This document shows positions 40,039 to 49,055 of a stretch of DNA of 64,000 bases, one piece after another. Both the position numbers and the translations under genes were made by a program. The DNA is taken from contig NZ_JAMTCS010000011.1 of NCBI RefSeq assembly GCF_024171955.1, positions 62,001-126,000 on the forward strand, given 5' to 3'. Numbering within the stretch: the first letter of the stretch is position 1; the number at the start of each line of letters is the position of its first letter. The notes under the pieces were generated by a model, which was not told the DNA's origin, made no database searches, and worked only from the letters and a program-made list of their open reading frames with translations. This DNA comes from Promicromonospora thailandica. GTDB taxonomy: Bacteria; Actinomycetota; Actinomycetes; Actinomycetales; Cellulomonadaceae.

Positions 40039-41768
40039 TGCCGTCCGGCCTGGCCACGCGGGCGCGCCGAGTGGTCGCACGGGTCCGGGTGGTCACGGTC
40101 CGGGCCACCCGGCGGGCGGTCGCGCAGTGGCGCTCCTCGCTGCAGCTGCGCGTGGTCGCCACGGCGCTGGCCATCGGGCTCGCGGCGATCGTCGTGCTCG
40201 GCCTGTACCTGTCCACCTCCGTGCGGGACGGCATCTACGACCAGCGGCTGCGGGCGATCGACCGGGAGGCCGCCTCACTGACCCAGCGGGTCGCGGGGGA
40301 CTTCGCGGCCACCTCGACGACGTCCGACGGCGAGCTGCAGACCCTGCTGTTCGACACCATCGAGACGCTCGGCGTCACGAGCGGGTCCACCGCGGAGGGT
40401 TACTTCCTGCTGCACGAGCTGGGCACCACGTCCAACGTCAACGACACCGTGTCCCGGCCCGACCTGCGGGACGTGGTGATCAGCGACGCGCTGCGCGAGG
40501 CCAACGTCGCCTCGGAGGGCGGCCAGGTGCTCCAGGCCGTCGGCTTCCCCCTGCAGAACGACCGGGACGTGGTGGTCCCGGGCGTGATCGTCGGGTCCAC
40601 CGTCCAGGCCTCGCCGGACGCGTCCTACGAGATCTACTACCTCTACTCGCTGCAGCCCGAGCGAGAGACGCTCGCGTTCGTGCACCGGGTGCTGCTCGCG
40701 GGCGGCTTCGGCATGCTGGCCCTGCTGGGCGTCGTCACCTGGACCATGGCCCGGCAGACGGTGACGCCGGTGACCCGGGCCGCGATCGTCGCCGAGCGCC
40801 TCGCGGAGGGGCACCTGTCCGAGCGGATGCCCGGCGCCCGCGGGGCCGACGAGATGGCGAGCCTCGCGCGGTCGTTCAACGAGATGGCCGAGAGCCTCCA
40901 GGACCAGATCCGCCGCATGGAGGAGCTGTCCGCCATGCAGCGCCGGTTCGTGTCCGACGTGTCGCACGAGCTGCGCACCCCGCTGACCACCATCCGCATG
41001 GCGAGCGAGATCATCCACGAGTCCCGCGACCAGATGGACGAGGACACCGCCCGCTCGGCCGAGCTGCTGCTCGGCCAGATCGACCGGTTCGAGTCGCTGC
41101 TGTCGGACCTGCTGGAGATCAGCCGGTTCGACGCGGGCGCCGCCGTGCTCGACGCCGAGCGGCGCGACCTGCGGGACCTCGTCATGTCAGTGGTGGAGCA
41201 GGCGGCCCCGCTTGCGGACTCCAAGGACGTGCGCGTCTCGGTGCGCCTGCCCGACGCCGACGCGGCGGCCGACTTCGACCCGCGCCGCATCGAACGCATC
41301 CTGCGCAACCTCGTGGTCAACGCGATCGAGCACGCCGAGGAGCGGCCCGTCGAGGTCACCGTGGCCGAGGACGACCGCGCGGTCGCCGTCGTGGTGCGCG
41401 ACTACGGCGTGGGCATGACCAAGCAGGAGGTGGAGCACGTGTTCGACCGGTTCTGGCGGGCGGACCCGGCACGGGCCCGCACGACGGGCGGGTCCGGCCT
41501 GGGGCTGGCGATCGCGCTGGAGGACGCCCATCTGCACGCCGGGCGCCTCGACGCATGGGGGCGGCCCGGCCAGGGCGCGAGCTTCCGGCTCACGCTGCCG
41601 CGCAGCGCCGGGGTCCAGGTCGGGGAGCCGCCCATCACCCTGGCGCCCGCGTCGCACGAGCCGGGCGTCCGGACGGGTGAGATCCCGGTGGTGCACCCGC
41701 ACGGGCCCACGCCGACCGCGATCCCGGACCTGTCCGAGCCGGGAGAGCACCCGCTGGAGGTGAGCTGA
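40038..41768 (+). CDS. mtrB: MtrB sensor histidine kinase
   Basis: A 576-residue membrane kinase paired with MtrA. Helix 1 (LRVVATALAIGLAAIVVLGL) and helix 2 (VLLAGGFGMLALLGVVTWTM) bracket a ~175-residue extracytoplasmic sensor loop. A HAMP domain follows, with ARSFNEMAESLQDQIRRMEE. The phosphorylated His lies in RFVSDVSHELRTPLTT, and the ATPase domain has NLVVNAIEHAEERP, DYGVGM and GGSGLGLAIALEDAHLH. The C-terminal ~50 residues are Pro-rich and disordered. It overlaps mtrA and lpqB by one base each, so all three are translated from one mRNA. Confidence 0.95.
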   Translation: MPSGLATRARRVVARVRVVTVRATRRAVAQWRSSLQLRVVATALAIGLAAIVVLGLYLSTSVRDGIYDQRLRAIDREAASLTQRVAGDFAATSTTSDGELQTLLFDTIETLGVTSGSTAEGYFLLHELGTTSNVNDTVSRPDLRDVVISDALREANVASEGGQVLQAVGFPLQNDRDVVVPGVIVGSTVQASPDASYEIYYLYSLQPERETLAFVHRVLLAGGFGMLALLGVVTWTMARQTVTPVTRAAIVAERLAEGHLSERMPGARGADEMASLARSFNEMAESLQDQIRRMEELSAMQRRFVSDVSHELRTPLTTIRMASEIIHESRDQMDEDTARSAELLLGQIDRFESLLSDLLEISRFDAGAAVLDAERRDLRDLVMSVVEQAAPLADSKDVRVSVRLPDADAAADFDPRRIERILRNLVVNAIEHAEERPVEVTVAEDDRAVAVVVRDYGVGMTKQEVEHVFDRFWRADPARARTTGGSGLGLAIALEDAHLHAGRLDAWGRPGQGASFRLTLPRSAGVQVGEPPITLAPASHEPGVRTGEIPVVHPHGPTPTAIPDLSEPGEHPLEVS

Positions 41769-43489
41769 TGCGCCGGGCTCTGCGCGCCGTGGTCGGCGCC
41801 GTCGTCGTGCTGGCCACGGCCGGCAGCCTCGGGGCCTGCGCCCAGATCCCGATGTCGGGTCCGGTCCGTGAGGGCACCGCGGACGGTGAGACGCAGGTCG
41901 ACATCGCCATGCTGCCACAGGGGCCCATCCTCGGCACCGACCCGAGGGGCATCGTGATCGGCTTCCTCGGTGCCGCCGTGGCCGCCAGCACGTCGCCGAA
42001 GGAGTTCGAGACCGCGCGCGAGTTCCTCACGGAAGACGTCGCGGGTACCTGGGATCCCGAGGCGGCCGTCCGGGTGGTCCGGGAGTCACCGCTGCCCCGG
42101 CAGCTCGACCCCGAGGTCGACCTCGAGAGCACCGACACGGTCGAGCTCGTGGTGCACGCGACCACGATCGCGACGCTGGACAGCGCCGGCTCGTACACCG
42201 AGGTGGGCGACCCGCGTGACCTCGGCTACCGGTTCACCCTCGTCCGGACGGGCGGCGAGTGGCGCATCTCCGCGCTGGACGACGGCGTGCTCGTGCCCGC
42301 CAACCTGTTCGCCAACCAGTACCGGGCCACGCGCCTGTACTTCTCCGCCGCCACCGACTCGCGGAGCCTCGTGCCCGACCTGCGCTGGTTCCCGCGGCGC
42401 ACCTGGCGGGCCGACGCGGTGCAGCAGCTTCTCGCGGGCCCGCCCGAGTGGTTGCAGGGCGTCACCCAGACCCTGTTCCCGGACGGCACCCAGCTCGGCT
42501 CGGCGGCGGTGCGCGAGACGGACGGCGTCGAGACGGTGGCGGTGCGGCTCAGCGAGCAGCTCGGCACGGTCACGGGCCAGCAGCGCGCGGTGATCGCGGC
42601 GCAGCTCTCGGCGACGTTCTCCGAGGGCGCGGGACGGACGGTACCCGTGGACCTGTACAGCGGCACCAACCGCCTGGCGGTCACCGCGGCCGACGTCAGC
42701 CTGCCCGGCACGGCGGGCCAGGCCCTGGTGGTGCAGGACGGCGAGCTCAAGCTCGTCAGCGGCGGCACGCTCGAGACCTACGAGACGACCGCGGACGTGT
42801 CCGCCGTCGGCGACCCGACGGCCTTCGCCGTCAGCCCGGCGGGCGGGCCGATCGTGTTCCGGGACGGCACGGACCGGATCGTGAACCTGACCGCCGACGG
42901 ACCCGTGGAGCTGTTCGAGGGGCCGAACCTCGCGGCGCCGTCCGTGGACACGTTCGGTGTCACCTGGACCAGCGGTGGCACCGGGGCGCTGCGCGTGCGC
43001 GGCGCCGGGGACGAGGTCACGCTGAAGCCGGAGTGGCTCGCGGGCCGCAGGGTGATCAGCGTGTCGGTGGCACCCGAGGGGGCGCGTGTCGCGATCGTGA
43101 GCGAGGCGCCGTCCGGCACGCAGGTGCACGTGGCGGGGATCGTGCGCGACGACGGGGACTCGCCGGTCAGCCTCACGCGCGCGCTCGTGGTCGCGGCACC
43201 CGTGCACCACGTCGAGGAGGCCCGCTGGTCGGGCATGACCACCCTCGCCCTGCTCACCCGGGACACGGGCGGCACGTCCGGCGTCTGGACCGCCGGTGTC
43301 GGCGGGCTGGCCGGGACGGGCGGCGTGGCGCGCCAGCTCACGGGCCTGTCCGACGTCGAGCACCTCGCCGCCGGCGTGACCGAGCAGGGCATCCTGGTGA
43401 TCACCGACGGCGGTCACCTGGAGCACGAGGAGGTCGGGGTCTGGCAGCCGCTGGCCGAGGACGTCGACCTCGTGGCCTACCCGGGCTGA
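41768..43489 (+). CDS. lpqB: LpqB lipoprotein
   Basis: A 573-residue lipoprotein that, in mycobacteria, binds the MtrB extracellular domain and modulates MtrAB signalling. A signal peptide with the lipobox GSLGAC ends in an acylated Cys near residue 25. A GerMN-type domain (about 200-330, LRWFPRRTWRADAVQQLLAG) is followed by a beta-propeller-like region with PTAFAVSPAGGPIVFRDGTD and GVTWTSGGTGALRVRGA. The start overlaps the mtrB stop (TGATG). A 12-bp-stem terminator lies just after the stop. Anchored to the outer face of the membrane. Confidence 0.95.
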   Translation: MRRALRAVVGAVVVLATAGSLGACAQIPMSGPVREGTADGETQVDIAMLPQGPILGTDPRGIVIGFLGAAVAASTSPKEFETAREFLTEDVAGTWDPEAAVRVVRESPLPRQLDPEVDLESTDTVELVVHATTIATLDSAGSYTEVGDPRDLGYRFTLVRTGGEWRISALDDGVLVPANLFANQYRATRLYFSAATDSRSLVPDLRWFPRRTWRADAVQQLLAGPPEWLQGVTQTLFPDGTQLGSAAVRETDGVETVAVRLSEQLGTVTGQQRAVIAAQLSATFSEGAGRTVPVDLYSGTNRLAVTAADVSLPGTAGQALVVQDGELKLVSGGTLETYETTADVSAVGDPTAFAVSPAGGPIVFRDGTDRIVNLTADGPVELFEGPNLAAPSVDTFGVTWTSGGTGALRVRGAGDEVTLKPEWLAGRRVISVSVAPEGARVAIVSEAPSGTQVHVAGIVRDDGDSPVSLTRALVVAAPVHHVEEARWSGMTTLALLTRDTGGTSGVWTAGVGGLAGTGGVARQLTGLSDVEHLAAGVTEQGILVITDGGHLEHEEVGVWQPLAEDVDLVAYPG

Positions 43490-43498
43490 CGCGCGCGT

Positions 43499-43527
43499 GC
43501 GGGGCCGGGCCCGTGGCCCGGCCCCGC
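43499..43527. terminator. bidirectional hairpin terminator after lpqB
   Basis: GCGGGGCCGGGC (43499-43510) pairs with GCCCGGCCCCGC (43516-43527) across a 5-nt loop. It lies between convergent lpqB and hpf and can serve both. Confidence 0.7.
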
Positions 43528-43538
43528 AGCGGCGGTCG

Positions 43539-44207
43539 TCACGTCAGGTCGGTGACCGGGGCCCCGCCGCACGGGTTGTCGAGCTGGATCACGCCGAACG
43601 TCCAGCCCTTGCGCTTGTAGAGGACGGACGGCCGCGACGTCTCCTTGTCGATGAAGAGGTAGAAGTCGTGGCCCACCATCTCCATCTCGTAGACGGCGTC
43701 GTCCAGGGTCATCGGGTCGGCGTGGTGCAGCTTCTGCCGGATCACCACGGGCGAGTCACCGATGGTCGTCTCGACGGAGTCGCCGGGCTCGGACAGTGCG
43801 GCCGGCGTCGAGATCTGCGGCTCCTGCTCCTCGGCCTCGCCGTCCTCGGTGAGGATCTCGTCGAGCGGGCGCACGTCCACGGGGGCGAGGACCTTGTTGT
43901 TGCGGTGGTCCTTGCGCCGGTCCCGGGCGCGGCGCAGCCGCTCGTTCAGCTTGTCGATGGCGAGGTCCAGCGCGCCGAAACGGTCGTCCGCTGCGGCCTC
44001 CGCGCGGATCACCGGACCCTTCGCGCGCAGTGTCAGCTCTACTCGTTCCCGATTCTCGGACAGTCGCGGGTTGTTCTCGTGCGTGATCTCCACGTCGACG
44101 CGACGTACGTAGGGAGACAGCAGCTCGACCTTGGCGAGCTTCTCCTCGACGTGCTGGCGGAAGCGGTCCGCCACGTCCGTGTGCCTGCCGACTACGACAA
44201 TTTCCAT
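43539..44207 (-). CDS. hpf: long-form ribosome hibernation promoting factor
   Basis: A 222-residue long HPF that pairs 70S ribosomes into inactive 100S dimers in stationary phase. The N-terminal S30AE domain (residues 1-100: MEIVVVGRHTDVADRFRQHV, ERVELTLRAKGPVIRAEAAA, DLAIDKLNERLRRARDRRKD) binds the 30S subunit. A ~60-residue acidic linker leads to the C-terminal dimerisation domain with DPMTLDDAVYEMEMVGHDFY and FGVIQLDNPCGG. The ATG at 44207 has GGAG 8 nt upstream. The preceding 241 bp hold its promoter. Confidence 0.93.
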   Translation of the reverse strand: MEIVVVGRHTDVADRFRQHVEEKLAKVELLSPYVRRVDVEITHENNPRLSENRERVELTLRAKGPVIRAEAAADDRFGALDLAIDKLNERLRRARDRRKDHRNNKVLAPVDVRPLDEILTEDGEAEEQEPQISTPAALSEPGDSVETTIGDSPVVIRQKLHHADPMTLDDAVYEMEMVGHDFYLFIDKETSRPSVLYKRKGWTFGVIQLDNPCGGAPVTDLT

Positions 44208-44448
44208 GTGCGTAACTCCGCTCCGGGAACCTGGGCCGCGTCGTCCCTTGCCGGCGACGCGTGCCTGTCTCTACTCGGTGTGGCACCCCCTGCTGCCGGT
44301 GCCGGGCACGAACCACCTCCCGTCGCACGAACCCCGTCGGCATCGCCGGGGCTCGGATCTAGCCGTGGAACGTTCAGGCTAACTCCGTCGCCTGGGTAAC
44401 GACAGCCCCAACCATCGGTGAACAACCTGACAGTTCTCTGTCAGACTT
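44208..44448. promoter_or_regulatory. upstream region of hpf
   Basis: This 241-bp gap between hpf and comF contains no credible ORF. It must hold the leftward hpf promoter; on the minus strand the segment near 44380 reads AGTTAGCCTGAACG, with TAGCCT as a possible -10. The comF terminator hairpin lies at the far end (44427-44444). Confidence 0.4.
44427..44444 (-). terminator. hairpin terminator after comF
   Basis: CTGACAG (44427-44433) and CTGTCAG (44438-44444) form a 7-bp stem with a 4-nt loop. On the minus strand the stem overlaps the end of the comF frame and is followed by a short T-containing stretch, GGTTGTTC. Confidence 0.5.
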
Positions 44449-45210
44449 TCAGGTTCCGCCCAGGTCTTCGCCGGACGGTGTCGCGGTCGCCGGGCGAGCG
44501 CGTCGGCGGTCGTCCGGGGCCGGCGTCGCTGCCAGCACAGTTGCCCCGAGCACGTCGTGACCGTGAGCCTCCAGCGTGCGTTCGGCCGCCGCGAGGGTGG
44601 CGCCCGTGGTCAGCACGTCGTCCACCAGGATGCATACGGATGTTCTTTCGAGGGCCCGCGTCCCCCGTCTCGTCATGCGGACGCTGCCCGCGAGATTGCG
44701 TCCCCGCGCCCGCGCGCCGAGGCCCACCTGGTCGCGTGCGCGGCCCCGGCGGGCCAGGGCGGGCACCACGCGCGCGGGTGCGCCGCCGTCGCGCAGGCCG
44801 CCGGCGACCGCGCGCGCCAGCACGCCCACGGGGTCGCGGCCCCGAATACGGAGCGCGGCCGCCGTCGACGGCACGGGGACGACCGCGAGGGGCCCGGCGG
44901 GGGCCAGCACCGGAGCGAGCCGCCTGGCCGCGCGGCGTAGCGCGGGCGCCAGCAGCCGGTCCAGGTCGGCCCGCCCGCGGTCCTTCCAGTGCACGACGAC
45001 GTCCCGCACGGGCCCGGTGTACGCGGTCAGCGCCCAGACGGGCACCGGTGCCACGCCGTCGAGCCGGTCGAGCCGCGGCGCGCCGTGCTCCACCCGCACC
45101 GGAGGGCCCGCCAGCAGCCCGTCGCACCGCGCGCACCAGAGCACGTCGGGCTCGCCGCAGGGGCAGGCGACGGGCAGCAGCAGGCGGACGAGCTCACGGA
45201 CGGGACGCAC
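44449..45210 (-). CDS. comF: ComF-family phosphoribosyltransferase-like protein
   Basis: A 253-residue protein. The N-terminal zinc finger has two Cys pairs in ACPCGEPDVLWCARC. The C-terminal phosphoribosyltransferase domain has the PRPP motif SVCILVDDVLTTGATLAAAE. ComF proteins are associated with DNA uptake or with cofactor and nucleotide salvage; no transformation genes are adjacent. GTG 45210 is chosen because the zinc finger starts shortly after it; an AGGG lies upstream. It is divergent from the YcaQ-type gene, 110 bp away. Confidence 0.85.
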   Translation of the reverse strand: MRPVRELVRLLLPVACPCGEPDVLWCARCDGLLAGPPVRVEHGAPRLDRLDGVAPVPVWALTAYTGPVRDVVVHWKDRGRADLDRLLAPALRRAARRLAPVLAPAGPLAVVPVPSTAAALRIRGRDPVGVLARAVAGGLRDGGAPARVVPALARRGRARDQVGLGARARGRNLAGSVRMTRRGTRALERTSVCILVDDVLTTGATLAAAERTLEAHGHDVLGATVLAATPAPDDRRRARPATATPSGEDLGGT

Positions 45211-45320
45211 CCCGCCACCCTGCCCGACACCGCCGCCCACCGCTGCTTGTCCACACCCGGTCCGCCCCCCGGTCGGCACCCGCCGAGGGGAGTGTCAGTG
45301 GTGGGCGGCAGGATGGACCC

Positions 45321-46583
45321 GTGGAACCGATCTCGTTGTCTCTCGACCAGGCCCGGCGGGTCGCCGTCGCCGCCCAGGGGCTGCACCGGGCCCGTACCGA
45401 CGGGCCGCGCACCATGCGGCACGTGCAGGGCGTGATCGACCGGCTCGGCCTGCTCCAGATCGACTCGGTGAACGTGCTCGCCCGGGCGCACCTGCTGCCC
45501 GTGTTCGCGCGGCTCGGCCCGTACGACACCGACCTGCTGGACCGGGCGACGGCCTCGGGGCGGCACAGCCGCCGGGCCGGCCGGGCCGCCGCCGGCGACC
45601 GGCGGCTCGTCGAGAGCTGGGCGCACGTCGCGGCCTACGTGCCGCCGAGCGCCTGGCCGCTGCTGGCGTTCCGGCGCCGGTGGTTCGCGCAGGAGTACGA
45701 CTGGCGGGAGCTGGACGGCGTGCCGCTGCCGCAGGCCCCGCAGGTCGCGGAGGTGCGGGCGCTGGTGGCGGCGGAGGGGCCGCTGTCAGCGTCGCAGATC
45801 CACGACCGGTTCGTGTCCGAGGGCCGCTCGGTCCGCCGCAAGCGGGGCACGTGGTGGGACTGGAGCACGGAGAAGCGCGTCGTCGAGCACCTGTTCTTCA
45901 CGGGCGAGGTCGTGTCGGCCGGGCGCAACACCCAGTTCGAGCGGCTGTACGACCTCCCGGAGCGGGTGCTGCCGGCGTCGGCGCTCGGCGAGGTGCCCGA
46001 GGCCGAGGCCAAGCGCACGCTGCTGGAGCTCGGCGCGCGGGCGCACGGCATCGGGACGGCGCGTGCGATCAAGGACTACTACCGGCTCAAGGGGCCGGTG
46101 GCCGACCAGGCGCTGGCCGACCTCGTCGAGGAGGGCGTGCTGCTTCCCGCGCGCGTCGGGGGCGGCGCCGAGCGGTGGTTCCTGCACCGCGACGCCGCCC
46201 GGCCGCGCCGGGCCGCGGGCCAGGCCCTCCTCGCGCCGTTCGACCCGCTCGTGTGGGAGCGGCAGCGCCTCGAGCGGCTGTTCGGCATGCGGTACCGGAT
46301 CGGCATCTACACCCCGGCGGCCCAGCGGGTGGACGGGTACTACGTGCTGCCGTTCCTCGAGGACGCGCAGCTCACGGCTCGCGTCGACCTCAAGGCAGAC
46401 CGCGCGGCGGGCGTGCTGCGGGTGCAGTCCGCGCACGCCGAGCCGACCCTGACGGACGCCACCCCGGACCGGCTGGCGCACGAGCTGCGGGCGATGGCCG
46501 GGTGGCTGGGGCTCGACGGCGTATCGGTCGAGGCCAGGGGCACTCTTTCACCCGCTCTCGCGGCGGCCGTCGCCGTTTCCTGA
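45321..46583 (+). CDS. YcaQ-type winged-helix DNA glycosylase
   Basis: A 420-residue protein of the YcaQ/AlkX (DUF1006) family, which excises alkylated bases and unhooks interstrand crosslinks. The family catalytic QxD is present in GLLQIDSVNVLARAHLLPVF (about residues 44-63). Later winged-helix segments include KRTLLELGARAHGIGTARAI and DLVEEGVLLPARVGG. GTG 45321 has CAGGAT ending 6 nt before it, which suits a leaderless start; AGGA in the same region could also serve as a ribosome site. Family members are known in E. coli and, as AlkZ, in Streptomyces antibiotic resistance. No antibiotic cluster is adjacent, so general DNA repair is likely. Confidence 0.88.
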   Translation: MEPISLSLDQARRVAVAAQGLHRARTDGPRTMRHVQGVIDRLGLLQIDSVNVLARAHLLPVFARLGPYDTDLLDRATASGRHSRRAGRAAAGDRRLVESWAHVAAYVPPSAWPLLAFRRRWFAQEYDWRELDGVPLPQAPQVAEVRALVAAEGPLSASQIHDRFVSEGRSVRRKRGTWWDWSTEKRVVEHLFFTGEVVSAGRNTQFERLYDLPERVLPASALGEVPEAEAKRTLLELGARAHGIGTARAIKDYYRLKGPVADQALADLVEEGVLLPARVGGGAERWFLHRDAARPRRAAGQALLAPFDPLVWERQRLERLFGMRYRIGIYTPAAQRVDGYYVLPFLEDAQLTARVDLKADRAAGVLRVQSAHAEPTLTDATPDRLAHELRAMAGWLGLDGVSVEARGTLSPALAAAVAVS

Positions 46584-46608
46584 AACACACGACAACTAAA
46601 CTCGGCCC

Positions 46609-48297
46609 ATGGTGACCGCTGCGATCTTCCTGGTGGCCACGGTCGCGGCAGGTCTCGGGGCGGTGCTGCTCCGTCTGCCGCCCCTGGTCGGTTTCCTGGT
46701 GGCCGGGTTCGCCCTGCACACGGCCGGCCTCGAGGAACCCGCGTACCTGGAGACGGTCGCCGACCTCGGCGTGACGCTGCTGCTCTTCGGCATCGGGCTC
46801 AAGCTGGACGTCAAGACGCTGCTGCGCAAGGACGTCTGGTTCACCACCGTGGCGCACCTGCTGGTCAGTGTCGCGATCGCGGTCGGCTTCCTCGGCCTGC
46901 TGGGCGTCATCGGCTTCTCGATGCTCGCGGGCGAGGGGCTGGGGGTCCTCGCGCTGCTCGGCCTCGCCCTGTCGTTCTCGTCCACGGTGTTCGTGGTCAA
47001 GGTGCTCGACGGGCGCTCGGACCAGTCGGCCCTGTACGGCCGCATCGCCATCGGCGTGCTGGTCATGCAGGACCTGATCGCCGTGGTGTTCCTCTCCGTG
47101 GCGTCCGACCACCCGCCGAGCCCGTGGGCGCTCGCCCTCGTGCTGCTCGTCCCGGGAGCATGGCTGCTGCGCAAGGTCTGGTCGCGGGTGGGGCACGGCG
47201 AGCTGCAGGCGCTGTTCGGGGTCGCGGTCGCGCTCGGCCCCGGCTACGCCCTGTTCGACGCCGTCGGGCTCAAGGGTGACCTCGGCGCCCTCGTCCTGGG
47301 CATGCTCCTGGCGGGCCACCCGGCGGCCACCGAGCTGTCCCGCACCCTGTTCACGGTCAAGGAGCTGCTGCTGGTCGGCTTCTTCGTGTCGATCGGGTTC
47401 TCCGGCGCGCTGACGTGGCAGGCCGGGCTGATCGGACTGCTCCTGCTGCTCATGCTGCCGCTGCAGGCGATCGTGACCGCGGTGCTGCTGCGGCTCATGC
47501 GGCTGCGCAAGCGCACCGCGATCCTGGCCGGTCTGGCGCTGGCCAACTACTCCGAGTTCGGGCTGATCGTCGTGGCGGTCGGCTCGGAGGCCGGCCTGCT
47601 GCACGACGAGTGGCTCGTGGTGCTCGCGGTGGCCGTCGCCGCGAGCTTCGTGCTGTCGTCGGCCGTCAACACGCGCGGCAACGAGCTGGCGATCGCGCTG
47701 GCCCGGCGCTTCCCGTCCAGGCCCAACGAGTGGCTGCACCACGAGGAACGCCTCATCGACGTCTCCGGCGCGGAGGCGCTGGTGCTCGGCATGGGCCGGG
47801 TGGGCCGCGGCGCCGTGCGCCAGCTCCGGGACGACTACGGGATGGCCGTCGTGGGCGTCGAGCACGACCCGGCGCGCGTGACCGCGCTGCGCACCGAGGG
47901 CTTCACGGTGGTCCAGGCGGACGCCACGGACATCGAGTTCTGGGGCCGGGTCCGCAGCGCGGGCGCCGTCCGGCTCGCGATCCTCGCCATGCCGTTCCAC
48001 GCCGCCAACCTCATCGCGCTGTCGCAGCTGCGCGCGAGCGGCTTCGACGGCACGGTCGCCGCGGTCGCCCGGTACGACGACGACGTGGCCGAGCTCGAGC
48101 GGCACGGGGCGGACGCGGTGTTCCACCTGTACGGCACCGCCGGCCAGGCGCTGGCCGACGAGGCGGCGGAGGCCGCGCTGGGCTACCTGGCCGCCGAGGA
48201 GCTGCGCGACGCGCAGGCCGAGCGCCGCACGTCGGGTGCCCCGGCCCGGCCGCCGCTGGCCCCCGAGCAGGTCACCGGCACCACGACCGGGAGCTGA
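46609..48297 (+). CDS. KefB-type monovalent cation:proton antiporter (CPA2) with RCK domain
   Basis: A 562-residue CPA2 antiporter. About twelve hydrophobic helices fill residues 1-370, with the family segments DLGVTLLLFGIGLKLDVKTL, ALSFSSTVFVVKVLDGRSDQ and LKGDLGALVLGMLLAGHP. The C-terminal RCK/TrkA-N domain (residues ~385-500) has the Rossmann motif LVLGMGRVGRGAVRQLRDDY for NAD binding. Probably exports K or Na in exchange for protons. The ATG is preceded by TAAACT (46597-46602) ending 6 nt before it and has no ribosome site. It is convergent with the mnh operon, 9 bp apart. Confidence 0.9.
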   Translation: MVTAAIFLVATVAAGLGAVLLRLPPLVGFLVAGFALHTAGLEEPAYLETVADLGVTLLLFGIGLKLDVKTLLRKDVWFTTVAHLLVSVAIAVGFLGLLGVIGFSMLAGEGLGVLALLGLALSFSSTVFVVKVLDGRSDQSALYGRIAIGVLVMQDLIAVVFLSVASDHPPSPWALALVLLVPGAWLLRKVWSRVGHGELQALFGVAVALGPGYALFDAVGLKGDLGALVLGMLLAGHPAATELSRTLFTVKELLLVGFFVSIGFSGALTWQAGLIGLLLLLMLPLQAIVTAVLLRLMRLRKRTAILAGLALANYSEFGLIVVAVGSEAGLLHDEWLVVLAVAVAASFVLSSAVNTRGNELAIALARRFPSRPNEWLHHEERLIDVSGAEALVLGMGRVGRGAVRQLRDDYGMAVVGVEHDPARVTALRTEGFTVVQADATDIEFWGRVRSAGAVRLAILAMPFHAANLIALSQLRASGFDGTVAAVARYDDDVAELERHGADAVFHLYGTAGQALADEAAEAALGYLAAEELRDAQAERRTSGAPARPPLAPEQVTGTTTGS

Positions 48298-48306
48298 CGG
48301 CGCCGG

Positions 48307-48678
48307 TCAGCCGCCGTGCCCGGCCTCGTCGTCCGCGGCGGCCGCACGGCGTGCGGGGCCCCCGTCGTCGAACCCGGGAAGGTCGGGGCCGACGTGCCCC
48401 GTCCGCAGGGCCGCCCGGCCCACCATGTGCGCGGCTACCGGCGACGTCAGGAGCTGGAAGATCGCGACGAGCACGAGCATGCTCGCCGCACCCGCGTCCT
48501 GCAGCCGCAGCGCGACCCCTGTCAGGAGCAGGAGCAGACCCAGGACCTGCGGCTTGGCCACGACGTGCAGGCGTGACAGCACGTTGTCGAACTTCACGAC
48601 GCCCATGCCCGCCGAGAACGAGAAGAACGCTCCCAGCAGCAGGCAGAGAGCCGCGAGGGCATCGGTCACGACGGTCAT
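48307..48678 (-). CDS. mnhG: Na+/H+ antiporter subunit G
   Basis: The last subunit of the Mnh/Mrp complex; 123 residues with three hydrophobic helices (MTVVTDALAALCLLLGAFFS, VVAKPQVLGLLLLLTGVALR, AASMLVLVAIFQLLTSPVAA) and a hydrophilic acidic tail. MrpG resembles a small helical membrane subunit needed for complex assembly. The start overlaps the MnhF stop by 4 bases. Confidence 0.92.
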   Translation of the reverse strand: MTVVTDALAALCLLLGAFFSFSAGMGVVKFDNVLSRLHVVAKPQVLGLLLLLTGVALRLQDAGAASMLVLVAIFQLLTSPVAAHMVGRAALRTGHVGPDLPGFDDGGPARRAAAADDEAGHGG

Positions 48679-49055
48679 GGCGTCTCCTGCCGTTCGGCCT
48701 CGGCGCCGGGGGAGTCCCCGGCGTCCGGACGGTCCGGCCCGCGCCGGCCCCGCCCGGCGCGGTCGGGCCGTGGGCCGTCCGCGCTGTTCTCCTTGGGCGG
48801 CTCGGCGGCGGCGAAGCGGGCGATGGCCACCGAGCCCACGAACCCGACCATGGACAGCACCACCAGGATCGGCACGGACTCGGTGCGGCGGGAGAACGCG
48901 GCCTCGACCGCGATGGCGCCCACGAGCGCCGTGGTCAGCACGTCGAACGCGACCGTGCGGTCGAGCATGGACGGCCCGCGCTCCAGCCGGACGACGGCCA
49001 GGAGCGCGGCGCCCGCGAGCAGGACGGTGGCCACCACCGCGACGGCGATCATCAT
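48675..49055 (-). CDS. mnhF: Na+/H+ antiporter subunit F
   Basis: A 126-residue subunit. Three hydrophobic helices cover residues 1-85: MMIAVAVVATVLLAGAALLA, then AFDVLTTALVGAIAVEAAFS and ILVVLSMVGFVGSVAIARFA. The ~40-residue tail is a Pro/Asp/Arg/Glu-rich cytoplasmic extension longer than usual for MrpF. Two adjacent ATG codons (49055, 49052) offer the start. 4-bp overlaps join it to mnhE and mnhG. Confidence 0.92.
   Translation of the reverse strand: MMIAVAVVATVLLAGAALLAVVRLERGPSMLDRTVAFDVLTTALVGAIAVEAAFSRRTESVPILVVLSMVGFVGSVAIARFAAAEPPKENSADGPRPDRAGRGRRGPDRPDAGDSPGAEAERQETP

Noticed and set aside
43490-43538. Small gene between lpqB and hpf
   Set aside because: Only a GC-rich hairpin and no ORF.
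44418-45320. N-terminal extension of the YcaQ-type protein by ~300 codons
   Set aside because: The extra sequence is the antisense of comF, Arg/Pro-rich and has no family match.
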